Shown here one piece after another: positions 35,327 through 48,400 of a DNA stretch of 64,000 nucleotides. Source of the stretch: Phytoseiulus persimilis. Taxonomy: Eukaryota; Arthropoda; Arachnida; Mesostigmata; Phytoseiidae. Location of the stretch: positions 49,042,001-49,106,000 of the forward strand of contig CM075101.1 in NCBI GenBank assembly GCA_037576195.1. Direction: 5' to 3'. Under the pieces are notes generated by a model. It saw only the letters and a program-made list of their open reading frames with translations. It had not been told where the DNA came from and searched no databases. The translations under genes were made by a program, and so were the position numbers. The first letter of the stretch is position 1; each line of letters begins with the position of its first letter.

Positions 35327-36264
35327 ACTAGAGCAAAACAGTTGAGAGAAGGGATTTGGTGCCCAGGAGTTTGGTTCAAGGTCGGACGCCCTCATTGCGG
35401 GCTCTCGGCTTCCCGGTTCTGCGAGCGGTGGTGATCCCCGACGATGCTTCCGATTATTTCCCTGGCTCGTCCTCACGGATTCCGGCGAGGAACGATCCAA
35501 TCGCGTTGAGTCTCATGACAAAGACGGCTCATGTCGGGGAGATATGAGGGCGGCCGCCTTACGAAGAAGGGAGAAGTTTACATCGCGGGCGAGGTCGAGG
35601 GGCCCTCATCGCAAGCGAGATCATCGTCTGAATGCACAGAGCCAACACGAGGAACGCTCCGGAACGAAGGGGCACGCTCCGCGAACAGCCTTATCTGAAG
35701 TCGATCATGCTCTTGTCGATTCGATTCAATGAAGTAGCGAACCACTTCCCCGAATCCAGACACGGAGTGATTGCCTTGTTACTCGCTAGAGAGGCTGAAT
35801 ACATGTTCGCATGGTCGGCGGATGTCTCTTGTCACGCCAGCGCGAGATTTGACTTGGCATTTTTGGTGAGCTTTCATTAGACTCCCTAGCTCGGAAGACT
35901 CTATTTTAGCTGGTGATGCCTCGCCAAGCTCGGAGCGGATGGCGTTTTCCCACAGTAAAACAAACACTTCGAGCGATGACGTCAGAAAATGTGAGACCGG
36001 TAGAGTTACAACGGAACTTGTGGAGAGCTCAAAGAATGGATCAAGGAAGTAGTCAATTATCGTAATCCAGAAACCTGTCCACGAGTCGATGCTTCGACAG
36101 CTGAAGCCTCTAGAGACTTCGGGGAAGTGGGATCTCAAGTAGACTCGAAAAATAGGCTGGCATCAAAAAAGCATGGGGAGGTACATGCCCGGACAGTAAT
36201 CGCAGAACCTCCTTCTTTTCGAGCCTGCAAAAGTTCGTCGTCGTCTACAGAGTGCCTGGCCCAT
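35327..36264. other. Intergenic; no supported gene
   Basis: Frames here are short and mostly overlap on both strands with no recognisable domains. The right end is the 5' flank of the unrecognised three-exon candidate. Confidence 0.4.
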
Positions 36265-37069
36265 ATGCTAGTTATTCCACGTTGGCCCGTAGAGCTTCAG
36301 CCGGAAACGTTGGTGAGCTTGGTTGCGTGCCATCAAACTTTTCTGTTTCAGTCATTCTCGATACCGGGAGCCTTCCTCGTGGACCAACCAGACCGATTCC
36401 ACGATTTGGCAGCTATTCCAGAGATTGGCCGGGTTGTCGACGCTGGAGCGCTTCTATTCCTCCTCGGACAAGAACAAAAGGTTTCATTTCCGTCTCTCGT
36501 GAAACGACTCGGGATGGAATCACCTAGATCCGGGCGGGTTGTGTTCACGCTGCTCGTTGCCTTGATTCCGATCGAGAGGGCAAAACACTGTTTGTCCAGG
36601 CTAAAGCAGGTGAGCATTGGAAATTTAGGATGCAGCAGAATCGAACAGTTGACACAAGTCGGAAGTTGACGGATCTCTTGTCTATTGTACTCGTCGGCGG
36701 CTGCAGGTAGGGCTGGTCGCGAAAGATCCTTCGGAAGAGATTCTGAGCGAGCAATTCTTTCGCCATCAAAATTTCGGCGACCAATCACATTTGAATCGTC
36801 GGAACGAGTCCTTGCTATTTGTTTCTCTTGTGCATTCAATCTACGCGCCGGCCGCCGAGCGCCCACCATGCCTCAAACGCTCGGAAATCGAGGACACAGG
36901 TCAGACAGTTAGGTCAAGAACAGCGTTGGCGCCCAACGTCCGAGAGCCAGCGGAAACTTCGAAGCACAACACTTCTTTCGGAGAACAATTGATTTTGCGA
37001 CATCTCATCCGAGGTAACAAACAAAATGCGGTGATACTAAACGGATACAGAGCAGCTTTCCGTGAATAA
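36265..37069 (+). CDS. Unrecognised three-exon gene candidate
   Basis: Exons 36265-36312, 36352-36609 and 36707-37069 are separated by two short introns with good sites (TTG|GTGAGC, TTTCAG|, CAG|GTGAGC, CTGCAG|). All three keep the same phase and stay open for about 222 residues. The product starts MLVIPRWPVELQPETL and contains a protein-like block (GRVVDAGALLFLLGQEQKV), a hydrophobic helix (GRVVFTLLVALIPIERAKHC) and FVSLVHSIYAP, then a less protein-like tail. An in-frame exon may precede it, since the frame is open upstream of the Met. I recognise no family. The introns are small (39 and 97 bases), the first near the lower limit for arthropods. Confidence 0.42.
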
Positions 37070-37942
37070 TTTCATCCAGTATTCAATCAGGACAGAGCTA
37101 TGTTCGAGTTTCCGATTTCGATTTCACAGAACGTCAGAGCGGACACGCTTTCTAGAGCGGATGCTTTTTCGAGCAAACGAGTTTGGGACTCGGACAGTAT
37201 CGCCCGCGAACATCGGCCTTCATTGCTCCGCTGAGACCTTTGAGGTGGAGATGCTATCAGAGTTCAAACAAAATTATAGCCATGTGCTCAGGTCGTTTCC
37301 GTTGAAAGGAACTATTGCAACCATCACAACGCTGAGTTATCAGGAGCCTTAGCTCAGCTTCCGTCAACCTGACATGGTCGGAAAATCAATGAGGTCAGGA
37401 TCATGATCGGGGAGGCTCCGCGCTTCCAGTTTCGCACAGGCCGAATGTCCATTCAAAGGCGATTCTCGGGGGAAGAAGGCCGGACATCAGGCCCGCTCCG
37501 ATGGAGGAGGAATATCATGGTCCACAGACATTCATCACCAGGTCGACGAAGATTCACTCAAAAAGAAACACAACTTCGAAATTCCCTTCCGTTGCCTCTT
37601 CGCACTCCCTAGACTACGAAGTGCGAAATTAGATGAGCGCCCCGGAGCTGAGCCTCCTCGATAGCGGGGCTCAGTCGAGAATCACACGCTGCCTCTTGCA
37701 GCTATCAGAAGGACGGCTTCAACTAACTACGGAATACCTTCTCTCGGAACAATTCTCCCAAACTGATCGCTCCTGAAATGACTCACAAGTGCGATCAAGT
37801 ATCTCGGACTCCCATCGAGGGAACGCTCGGTGTGCGCTGAGCTGGAGTCTCGTCAGCCAGAAGCAGCTCTGTGCTTCGCAACGATTTCGTAATCTGCTGC
37901 GGGAACGGGTCTCGTCTCACCGAAACATTCGATGGGTGACTC

Positions 37943-37978
37943 GAGCATCATGGATGAGGGGACCCATCCATGATGCTC
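37943..37978. repeat. Perfect short hairpin
   Basis: GAGCATCATGGATG at 37943-37956 is followed eight bases later by its exact reverse complement at 37965-37978. A related GCATGGATGGGTGCC follows at about 37988. This could be a folded RNA, a transposon end or chance. No target duplication was noted. Confidence 0.6.
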
Positions 37979-39341
37979 CCTAGTGGGGGCATGGATGGGT
38001 GCCTAGTGCAGGAGGTCAAAAACGAAGAAACCGTCTGGATGTGACCGCAATACCAGCTGCGGCCCTCGGAAGTTGAGGGCTGGGAGAGTGGCCCGCGGGT
38101 TGCTCGCAGCTCGGCACATCCGGTCCAAGTCTACACCTGCGGTTGCTAATCTCCTTCTCCCGGGGGAGTCCGAGGGCTGAGAGCTCCGATATCGCTGCGA
38201 GGTTCGCATTCGCTACAGCGATCTGCTGAGAGAGGCATTTCGTTCAAACGACAAGCCCACTAAGAGCCGAATAAACAATTCCCGCAACGACCTTGAAAGC
38301 CTCTCAACGCTTCAAGACAAACTTACAATGAGAGATTCATCACTGAGAATCCCAGCGCGCAATGGTTCTTTCCGATATGTTGCGAACTCCACTTCCTGGG
38401 AGAATCTCTGAGCTCCTACAGCCTTTCACAAGTAGCCCCTCCGGATCTAGGCGGGCGATACACTTGAGGAGCCAGAGACTCTACGCTCAATCCTATTATG
38501 ATATCAAAGCTCTGAGGTCTGCCCATAGCTTTCCTCTCACAGAACCATTCCGATGGATAATTCATTCACTATCACGATGATTCGAGCACCATCGTTGAGC
38601 TCTGCCGGATATTCCCTCCAGTGGTCGGGGGAGCACCCGGGGGAATGCAGCCTGAAGAACTCGGGGAGCATGCACGAGCTCCGGAATCCCCGAGAAAGTA
38701 TCGCACTCCTTGCACGGGAGAGAGAAGAGTCGTAACTATCGAGCAGATCGGAGAGAAATCGCTCATTTCTTCTCGAGCCGGAGCGACCGTGATTTTCCAT
38801 GAGACGGCTGTGACTTTCGAGAAATCCCAGCTGGGATCATTGTGGATGCGACTTACGAGACGCTTCGGTGTTCACTTGGAAAATGTGCTGTGATGCAACC
38901 CACGAGTGTCACGAATGCTGGTTGCAGAGACCGATTGAGCTTCCGGCAAGATCGAGGAGGACCCACCGCCACTTTGTAGCGGGAGGGCCGTGAGATTCCC
39001 GTTTAGCAAAGTTTTCTACGATGTTTCTGGAGGAGTCTCTGGTTCAGGAGACTCAAGCACGGCCTGATTTGAGTCGCGTCAGAGTCTCGATCCTAGTTGG
39101 AATGACCAATTGCGCTCGAACCATTATCCCGGTGAATGATCTACGTATGATTTTTAGCGAACTGATACCGTTTCACTTCCACCTTCATCCACGCGAGATT
39201 TGAGAACGAAACACGCTCTCACTCCGTTGTTGGCGACAGGGTATGGAAACGCGGTCAGTGTTGGCTTCAAACCAAGGAATGGGGAGTTTTTGTGGTGAGC
39301 ACGTCATGGCTCTTATCAACTTTCGCTCCGCTGACCCCAGA

Positions 39342-39755
39342 CCAGTGCTTCCCAAACTTTTCTTGCCCGGACCCCACTTGAAAATAACTCAGACACTCGG
39401 CTTCCCGGCGTCAATGGAAAACGTCGCTCAGGAAATTCGGGCTCCAGTTTTTCCGTACCTTGCATAGAAAACAGAGGATTCGAAACGAGCAAAGACAAGC
39501 ATTCATCCGTAAAGAATATCATCGATGAAGATTTTCAACTAGAGTGACTATTCCATGGATGAGCTTCTCGCCGGCTGGAATCGGTTAGGGAGTCGGGGTC
39601 GATCTTCACGCCGGCCAGTTTGTGCCGTAGAGTGTTTGAGAGCTGTTATCGGTTCCTTAGGTCGGCTTTCATGGTTCCATGAGCGACATATTTCGTCGCC
39701 TTTTGTCGCCGAAACGGTGGGGCCTCGCCCCATGATTTGAAAATCGTTGTCCTAG
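39342..39755. mobile_element. Possible hAT-type non-autonomous element
   Basis: The left edge reads CAGTGCTTCCCAAACTTTTC then a CCCCAC box, a pattern common at hAT ends. About 400 bases on, an inverted GGGGC-rich stretch and TTTGAAAATCGTTG lead to CCTAG. The two ends resemble each other only loosely and no clean eight-base target duplication was seen. Confidence 0.3.
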
Positions 39756-42431
39756 ACCATATCCACATGTTGCGCTCCGGATCTTGTCCACCGCGAGAAG
39801 CTCGCTATGACGAGTGTTTCAATTTTATCCGACGCTCCAATGGAATCAATTCACCCCGTTCCTGTTTGATGCGACACCATGTTTCCAGACAAATCTTCAA
39901 CGCAACCTTGAGTTGCTGTGTTTCTGTGGATCTGCGAAAAAGCGCCAGACGGGGCGAGTCGGCGAAAAATGCGTTCATTCGTGTGTTCACGTCTTGCCGG
40001 GCGAGTGCTTAGTCCCGCTAAATGTTTCAGTGATTCTCTCTTGGAAGAAATGCGGCGTATAGTGTCTCTATGAGCTGATTACATTGATATCAGTAAGTGG
40101 TCGGAGGGATCACACAGTCCCAAACGAGTGCCACCAAAATAGCTCCGAAGAGTGCCAACCTGCGGTTACCAGTTCCCTGTTGAGTTGGAGGTGAGAAAAT
40201 TTCCATGGAAATCCACGAACGGGGTTCTCCCGCGATGGGGCTCTCCTGGTGGAGTTCCCGAAACTTCGTTCAAGTCGCCGTGTTGGAGCGGATACCTGAA
40301 TTCGGGAGGAATCAAAAGCCCGCAATTCTTCAATGCAGCTGATCGAAGTGGGTTGGATCGAAACTTCTGTTGAGGCTTGCTTCTGCTCGGTCAGGTGCGG
40401 AGTTTATCCATGTCCATTCATTGTAACCTCAGGAGGGCTCTGATTTGAGGCAGCAGAAAGATCCTCTGAGAGCATGTGTAGGAGGTAAGATCCCGACAAA
40501 TCTGGCCTGAGTTCTCCTCGCTCAATCGGTTCGACCCACTACCGAATGCATATTCCGGCGAAGAGTGGATTCGGTCCTTGACCGGTTGAATCGATCAGTA
40601 CTTGGTTCGAGAAGGGGACACTGCTGGAAATGGGCAGTGCATTGTCGCAAAGGGACCTCAGGTCGGGATTTTCGGGCGCTCCTTCGGTCTTTCTCACAAC
40701 CCGTAAGTCTGGCGTAGAAGGGACCGGACCGCTTTTCCACCATAATTATACCCAGGTCATCGATGGAATTTCAAGGACCTGGCATCTTCCATAGGATGAG
40801 GAGATTGCTACATTGTCAAAATTATCGGATGCATCCGAATCTAGATTCAGCAGACTCGGTTCGTACCAGAACCAACGCCCTCAAGGCGCAGAACAATCAA
40901 TTCCTCCATCAGTGAACCCATGTTCACCCGAATCCCGGCTCAGTGCCGGTAATGACTAACACCCTCGCAGTACTCTCCGAAGATTCGATCTCGTAGGTAC
41001 CATAACTCTCACTCTCCTACTCAAACCCCATATACCATCCTCCGCACCGACAATAAACTACTGTTAACCTGTACGCCGTGCGATCTTCTCATGCTGCCGC
41101 TCAGTGTCCGCGAGGTGGAACTTGCCCTTGCACGGAGCCTTCTAGCTAGTGTGCCGCTGGAGACGAGCCCCCCTCAAACAACATCCGGAAACTACCAGTT
41201 ATGTTTTCAGTCAAGAGAGTAGTCCCTTACACGCCGGACTTTGGGGGCAACATCGCAAGACTTTCCGCGGTGTCTTATCATGTCCGGTTCGCAAAGTATC
41301 AAACCAGCGCTTCCGCCGCTGAAAAGTCCAAAGACTCTCCCGAGTCTACGTGAAGCTACCATCAGAAATTCCGGCGTCGCATCATGGCGGAATGGAGCCT
41401 TGACGATTTTACAGGAAAAATAACGGCAGGATACTGCCAAATCTGATGTCTAATTTCCTGTGGAGTTTCCTCCATCGGGATCGGAGGGTAGAAAGTTTTT
41501 CTTGGAGTTCATTGGAGCCACTGAACGTGCACACGTGTTAGCTTCTCTTGTGTGATGACTGATGTGTGAAGTCCTGGATGCTTTCATCGGCTCATCGCTC
41601 CAGGCTTAGTTGAGGTCCGAACGATTCCGCACCATGGACTAAACTCCGAATACCGATCTTTATCAGGGCTAACCCTCTAGTCAAGGTCGCCTCCTCTCTC
41701 GGTACAACACTCGATTAACAGTCGAAGATGATGCGGATACAGGAGTGCTTGAGACGACACTTGATCACAGCTCGGGTTGCTGAGTGAGCATTGCGAACTT
41801 CTGGATCAAGAACGGTCATTCTTCCGCCGTTCTTGTCGCCTGTGGAGTGCTGATGGTTTTCCGTTCGCGAACTGTCTTTACAATGAACTTTCACACACCA
41901 GAAATATCGTATCGACTCCCCGCAAGGCTTTTTGGTGATTACGAAGTTTGATCGGGTCACGTGTTCCGTTCCGGTGCCGCTCGCATGGCCGTCTTTTTCG
42001 ACAGCGAATTCATGAGCAGAAACAGTTTGTAGTCCTGTTTTCAACCTGTAAGTCGTGTTTGGGAGACTAACCACGTTACGGGTCTCATTGGCGGAGACGC
42101 CGACGTCGATCGAATGCTCACAGGCACCCATTCCGCGGTGACAGCCATGGAGCCCTGATCGTACTTTTGTGGCTTCCCGAATCGCAGTATCAGTCCCAGG
42201 CACGTTCAGAATGGAATAGGTATCAGATTGACGGATTCTGGTCTAGGGGATGGAGGTCTCATGAGACAAGGCTTGTTGGAACGCGCCAAGATCAATTCAT
42301 TCGATCCAGCCGGGATAACTCTGGCCGTCTCGAGCGCGTGTACAATCCTCATCAGTTCTTGACGCTGCTCATTCAGACTCCAACAGTTTCGAAAATCCTC
42401 TCAAATTCTCAGACTATCGGCGTTGATCATC

Positions 42432-43832
42432 ATGACTCTCTCGAAGCTGGAGAAGCTATTCACCTATGACAACCTGGTCCACGCCGCGTCCGGCGCGACC
42501 GGAGCCGTTGTCGCGATGTCGGTGCTTTATCCTCTCGACACCGTCCGCAGTCGCCTTCAGGTGAGAACTTTCATCATTGAATCAGCTGAATCAGAACCAC
42601 ACCTTCGTTCTGGAGTTTGAATTGCTTTTTTTTTCCGATTTTTCTCGCCGCTGGCTCCCCTACCGCTCAATTTCATACTGCCTAGGTACGTTTGAGTATT
42701 TCCCGCGAATTCCGATTGTTTCCCTGTCCTGTAGATAGAGAAGAACAAGGCGTCTCAAAATCCACGGCCGAGATGTTGCACAAATCTTGGACAGAGAGGG
42801 CCTTCAGGGATTGTACCGAGGCCTCACTCCAGTGCTCCAATCACTGGTGTGCTCGAATTTTGTGTAAGTCGCTAACCAGAGAGTATCCGAATCGTGCCTA
42901 TGGAAGATCGTCATGGGATCTTGTTGAGTGGCTAAAAGAGCATATTCTTTCCAGGTATTTCTATTCTTTCCATGGTCTACGTGCTATGCTAGACAAGGGC
43001 ACAAATCATTCTGCAGGTAGCGACCTCGCCTTGGCTGCAATCGCCGGGCGTTATCAATGTACTCTCCACGACCCCGATGTGGGTTGTCAACACCAGGATG
43101 AAGATAAACGGATCGAAGAGCGGCCCGAACAATCTTCGTTGCGACTTCAAGAGCTTATCCGAGGGCCTTGTAGAAATCGCCAGGTCTGGAAAACCGTCTT
43201 TGTAGTCTACGTCGGATTCTCTGGGAACGCCCGAATTTCGTGTGAAGTCACTGCCCATTGACGGTTCTCAAACTTCTATTCCTAGGAACGAAGGTCTATC
43301 GGCTCTGTGGTCATCAACTTTGCCTTCACTCATCTTGGTTTCGAACCCATCCATACAATTCATGGTTTACGAGGCGCTCAAGAGACGATGCACGTTCCTC
43401 GGGGTACCTCTGAACTCCGGGACGATTTTCACAATTGGAGCCGCGTCCAAATGTGTGGCTACAGTTCTCACTTACCCTATCCAGGTACGACTCTCCCGGC
43501 ATTTCATTCAGTTCCGTCGTATAGATGCATAATTTTTTTCGGGAATCCGATACATGGTGGAGTCACGACACTTGAATTATTTGCTAACAGCGATTCATTA
43601 CTAATCTCAGCTAGCACAATCGAAGATGCGCTACAGCAACGACAATCGGTCGATGATAACCGTACTGATCTACGTCGTGCGTAATTTCGGTATCAGAGGA
43701 CTTTTCCGTGGCTTGGAATCGAAGCTCCTGCAAACCGTGTCGACGACGGCGTTGATGTTTATGGCTTACGAGAAGATAGCGGGAATAGTATTCGCTCTAC
43801 TCAAAGCAGAGGCAAAGAAGAAAGTCCATTGA
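42432..43832 (+). CDS. SLC25A17: Peroxisomal carrier SLC25A17 (PMP34)-like, frame broken
   Basis: Five exons (42432-42560, about 42739-42863, 42955-43183, 43286-43484, 43611-43832) align with PMP34, the peroxisomal carrier for CoA, FAD and related nucleotides. The expected length is about 300 residues. Carrier motifs are present: [11 protein letters not shown] (exon 1), [20 protein letters not shown] (exon 2 into 3), [13 protein letters not shown] (exon 3), [15 protein letters not shown] (exon 4), and [19 protein letters not shown] (exon 5). Exon 3 carries one extra base in the GGG run at 43046-43048, shifting frame midway. Exon 2 reads through only by using an acceptor four bases past the better one; otherwise it has apparent indels too. 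This may be early decay or assembly error. Splice sites and the start and stop codons are intact. Confidence 0.8.
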
Positions 43833-45117
43833 ATACGGCACAAGAAAATTTTCGCTCTGAGTATTGTATTGAAATCCGTGTTTTCTGCAACTGGTAATGG
43901 AAATGATGCGAGCCGTCCCCTCGTTCTCGAAGCATCTTCCGAGCAATTCTCGGTATGTAAGGTTTCGAGATACATTGCTGTGAGAACCCGCATCTCAGGG
44001 GCTTCCGGAATCAAGACAGGTAACTCAAAGATCACATTGATTTCCCGGACCCGTTCGGCTAGATGTTTTTGTACATTGTGTGCACAACCGCCATAGCTTG
44101 GTTTGATGATATTGGGCTCTTGGGAGAAAACTCACACTTGTGCTTCTCCGGAACTCGACTTGAATTAAAGAAGACATATTTGATGAACCTTATCGTGTTC
44201 TACAGTGGCTCCGCACATACAGATATCGTGCCCATTTTTCTCACTTCGTTCCTTGAAGACGAATCCTCCATATTCATGATGGGAGGCACGAACGGTTTGA
44301 CGCTGAGCTCCTCAATACAGAGGACATTCGGTGGGGTATCCAGACCATGATATGATCGCCCTGCATGAAGGTCGAAGGAAGTGTATAATGTTGCAGAATG
44401 CGTTAATAGGCCTGCTTTTGAGGTCCCTAATTCCAAAGAATCAAACGTTAGAACTCGTCGAACTTCACTTAGAATTCTTCTGAGCGGGTTCTCGACTGAT
44501 GTGAGCCGGCCCTCGGTGGAAGAATCATCCGGACCCACAAGTACGGCCATCGGCCGCAAAAGAGCAGGCTAGAACCATCGGCTGAGCCACCGGTGTCGGA
44601 AGAATCGTCACAGGCGGACGGCCGTCCAGGTTCAGAACTTCGATGTGTCAAGGACCGCTCGACAATCGACCGAAACCCTACGCACCTGTTTACTGTGACA
44701 CATGAGCAGTCCAAACGTCTCGAAGCACGTCCACTTTCTCAGAGAGCGAACCTCACCGCAGATGATGTTCCGTACCCGAGAGTTCGAATGGCGGAATCCC
44801 TCGACCCGTTTCTCCGACAAACCGCGGCGGACCCCAGGGTGAGCGCGATTTACGAAAAACTCGAACTTCTTGAAAGTTGTGAGAGACTTCAACTTCCGCT
44901 TCGATATCGTTGAATTCCCCGGAGGCGAGTCCTGAAAACCCTTCGAGCCATCATGTTGCGGCCGACTGCGCAGTCAAACCTTTTTCTGAGCCCGATCATG
45001 TCGCCTATAGGATCTGCCGAGACGTGGGGCGTAACATTCTTCCTCTCACGGGTAAAAAGATCGAGTCTACCTCCGTCGGTATGAAGTTCAAACCGAGAAC
45101 CCAAATTTCAGTTCGTT
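43833..45117. other. Intergenic; no supported gene
   Basis: Lies between the carrier and the frameshifted LITAF copy. The frames (44200-44559 minus, 44593-44913 plus) show no known domain. No AATAAA close to the carrier stop was noticed. Confidence 0.4.
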
Positions 45118-45417
45118 ATGGATGCGCCACCACCTTACGAGGATCGGACACACTCACGGGATCCTCGAATCGGACCACTGTCGTGCCCATGAAGTACGGC
45201 AGCAGACCGATATTGATGACCTGCCCATACTGCAATACTCATATGACCACGGAGCTCATTTACAAAGCGGGAGGCCTGACCTACTTGGTTGCCGCGGCGT
45301 CGCTTGCTTTTTCTGGTGTGGATGCTGTTTGATTCCGTGCTACATGAACGGCCTGAAGACGTTTATCACTGCTGTTCCCACTGCAAAATTCAACTGGGAT
45401 ATCACAAACGACTCTGA
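45118..45417 (+). pseudogene. LITAF-like gene copy with frame breaks
   Basis: From the ATG at 45118 the frame gives MDAPPPYED, a Pro-rich start with a PPxY-like motif. It then must shift three times to follow the family: near 45145-45165, near 45308-45312 (in a T run) and near 45354-45357. The pieces are the first CxxC (LMTCPYCNTHMTTEL), the membrane-dipping segment (FWCGCCLIPCYMNGL) and the second CxxC (DVYHCCSHCKIQLGYHKRL, then stop). Each shift equals loss of one base, so the final frame equals the first. LITAF proteins sit on late endosomes through this zinc-stapled hydrophobic domain. An intact relative lies at 52.1 kb. Confidence 0.8.
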
Positions 45418-48400
45418 CAATCCAAAAACGGCAACGCCTCCTAAACCCTGGCGAGTGCGGCCTGTATCCGACTCGGTACCGATTTCCTAAAACAGCAACG
45501 ATGTTAGAAGGAGCGCGATCAGCTCTGGCGACGACATGATTACGACGATGATGAGAAGATGACTTCGAGCTGAACGAATTTCGCCATGATTAATAAGAAT
45601 TCGGGCGTCGATTTTCTCACCAAGAGTCTTCATTCGGCCAATGAGCTCGGCCTCCGAAACTGCTCCGGCACCGCGCGGCCGGCAGCGTATCCCTGGCTTC
45701 CTCGGAATGAAGAGTTGTCGAAATCCACTGCTACGACATTTTTCGAGATGTTGTGCTTCCCCGAAAGAAGTCATGACTGCATAGGTAACGTAAATTCCGC
45801 GATGCAGGATCCATCTTCGAGCCGGTCTCACAGCCGCTCTCTGAGCGGAGCGGGAAGGCGTGATGCCAGGCTGATGCGCCAACTCCATCTTTGACTCGGA
45901 GCAGTCACTCACCGCCGTCAGCATTTTGGAGCATTTGTTTCCCTCTGGACATGAGGGCCGCTGTGCTAAACGGGATTCAATGTCTTTCAGAGCGATTCCG
46001 CCGACAAGGGCGGAATCGATTATAGCTCTTCCTGATGCTCAGGTCGGATGAGCAACTGATTCTTGTCGGGAATCTCGCATTTTCCGCGGGCCATATAGCG
46101 GGTGGCTGTATGCGGCGCACTGTTGACTCGAGAGTTGAATCGAACTCAACTTGCTCGATCCTTCAATTATCTGAACACTTAGGGGTCCCACAGAGCGATT
46201 GGCGGCGTCCCAGCTGATGCCCCCACACCTACTTCACCTGCCGGCCAGTTCTTCACCTTGGGAGAAGCTTTTCAGAATACAGACGGGTATCCCGGGACGA
46301 TACAGACCAACACAGAGATAAGCAAGGAGCCCGAATATGGGCAACTTGGGAATGATTTTGAGGGAAACTCTGACACACTGTGAGTGAATTTGCACAGACG
46401 GATGTGCGGTCGGCCGGTTGTAGTCCCATGGAAAGCGATTCCTGGGGCTATGCCAACGTCCCTTTTCACACCATAACTGCATCCATTTTTCCGATCATAA
46501 CGCTTGAATGCCATCGGAAAAACCGTTCGAGGGAGACGTGCTGTTCGAGCTGGGAAGCTTTGACGACCATACTTCTATTGTCGGGGCTTGACGCAAAACT
46601 GCCATGAAGCAGACACAGAAGTTCATCGGGAAGAACGATTGAAAGGAGCTTTATCTCGAGCTTGACAATATATCTGTTAGAGGTCTCGGCTGCCGGAGGT
46701 CTGCTAGTCTACAATGGGAACAGCTCTGAAATCGAGTCGTGACTATCATTATCATGACAGCATCATTATGAGGAGCTGGAGCGGGCTGAATCTCGTAATT
46801 CAGTGCTATGAGCTTCATTCTGTGACAACGTCTCTCGATTTCCGAGGGCTGGAGAAGACATGCAAATATGCTTCGCCACTGTGGAAGCATGCCAAAAAGT
46901 GGCTGATAGGATGACCAGCCGATCATAATAACAATGACTCTCGAACGCTGCATCGTTCAGCCCAGGGGAGCGGCATCTACGATTGTCTAGCTCACATTAG
47001 TGATGATTGCTCAATGGTTTCCCAGCAGCAAGAGACATATGCTTACCGAAGGTCGAGCGAGAAAGTTGATGTGAAGGTGGGAACCCTCACTCAATCGAAG
47101 TCTCATGTCGAGAAAGAGACAACGACCGGACGAAGATCAGGTGGGCGTCCTCAACTCAGCGAAGAGAAAACGAATCCAGCCGATACGAGTGATTTCCATT
47201 CGAGCGGGAGTCATCCGCCGCAAAAAAAAGATCTCGAGAGTTCCAACACAAGGGGGAAGTTTCAAGTGATTCGAGCGATACCACCACAGTTTTTGACCCG
47301 AAGACCGTCTGGTACAGTTCCCAATCAGAACAACAACCAGACAGCTTGTGGGAGCCGTGACGTTGCAGGTAAACGATGTTGGACGCGACGAATCCTAAGA
47401 AACTGGAAGACGGTCGATCGTCAGGCTCTTTTCCGAACCACGAACGCGATCCTTGGAACAAAAAAAGTAGCGATGAATACAATAACGAGCTGTCATACGC
47501 GGCGCTCATCCCACTCGCACGGTCTGAAACTCGCGCACCTTTTCTGAGTGAACCACCGGTTTCTATGTTACTCAGACACGCTCAAAGAGAACCCATTTTT
47601 ACGATTGCTTCGCTCGACCGCGAAAAGTCTGGAGTCAGAAACCCTTTCCTGCGATGCCCGCGAGAAACACGTCCCTCTCCAATTGACGCCTCCCTTCTTT
47701 CGCACGGAGCACGTGGTTGTACGAACCCGAGATACCGTTATTCCCGATTGTTTTTTTCTAGTTAGCGCCGCTCTGCAAAAGACGCCCTCCCCCCATCGAA
47801 GCTTTTCAGCCCGCGAAAATACAAGACTCTCTCCAATGAATGCCTCTCCCTAGCAGATGGTAGCCTACGGTCTCCTTGAACATACCGCAGACGCTGTCTG
47901 AGATTTTCGTGAAGAGAATAGCTAATATTTACGTCACGGTAGGGTTCTTGAAGTTTGAAGCTCATTTTCAGTCGATCGAAAGGTGCTCGTACAACCGAAG
48001 ACCGTATCACACGACCGAGCCCCGCCAATCACTGTATCCGCCGTTATTGGGGTTATCACAATCGATAATACGTCAAAGTCTTTGAGAACTCTTTTCGCCT
48101 TACGAGCGAACTCTTCATGTGCTAACTGCCGGAGACAGAACATCGTTGACTGAGAAAATATGGAAGGCACCGAAGACAGAATCATGCTAAGAATGGACGG
48201 CAAATAAGCTTTCCGCGATCGGAAAAATCATGGACAGCCAAAGTGATCTCCTTTTTCCAGAGGTAGTTGGCGCTCGACCCGATTCGTGAGAGAGCTGCTG
48301 ATTTTGACCGCCAACATGCCTCGAGTATTCAAAGCAGAAATTGCTGGTCCGCCTTCAACAAATCGTAGCCAGAAGCATGGGTCCGACGACCAGTGAAGAA

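Larger units (their letters stand above)
37070..42431. other. Gene-poor region with repeats
   Basis: More than 5 kb without a supported gene. It contains a perfect 14-base inverted repeat (37943-37978) and a stretch resembling a hAT-type non-autonomous element (39342-39755). A minus-strand frame at 41715-42203 (162 residues, several Cys, no known domain) is the longest here and is not supported. The right end is the 5' flank of the SLC25A17-like gene. Confidence 0.45.

Noticed and set aside
36348..36869. 173-codon minus-strand frame
   Set aside because: Antisense to the better-supported three-exon plus-strand candidate. It is Arg/Ser-rich and shadow-like.
41715..42203. 162-codon minus-strand frame with several Cys
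   Set aside because: I considered a secreted Cys-rich domain, but Cys spacing fits no family I know and there is no signal peptide.
47014..47547. 177-codon plus-strand frame
   Set aside because: Low-complexity polar sequence without motifs. It could be a disordered exon, but nothing supports it.
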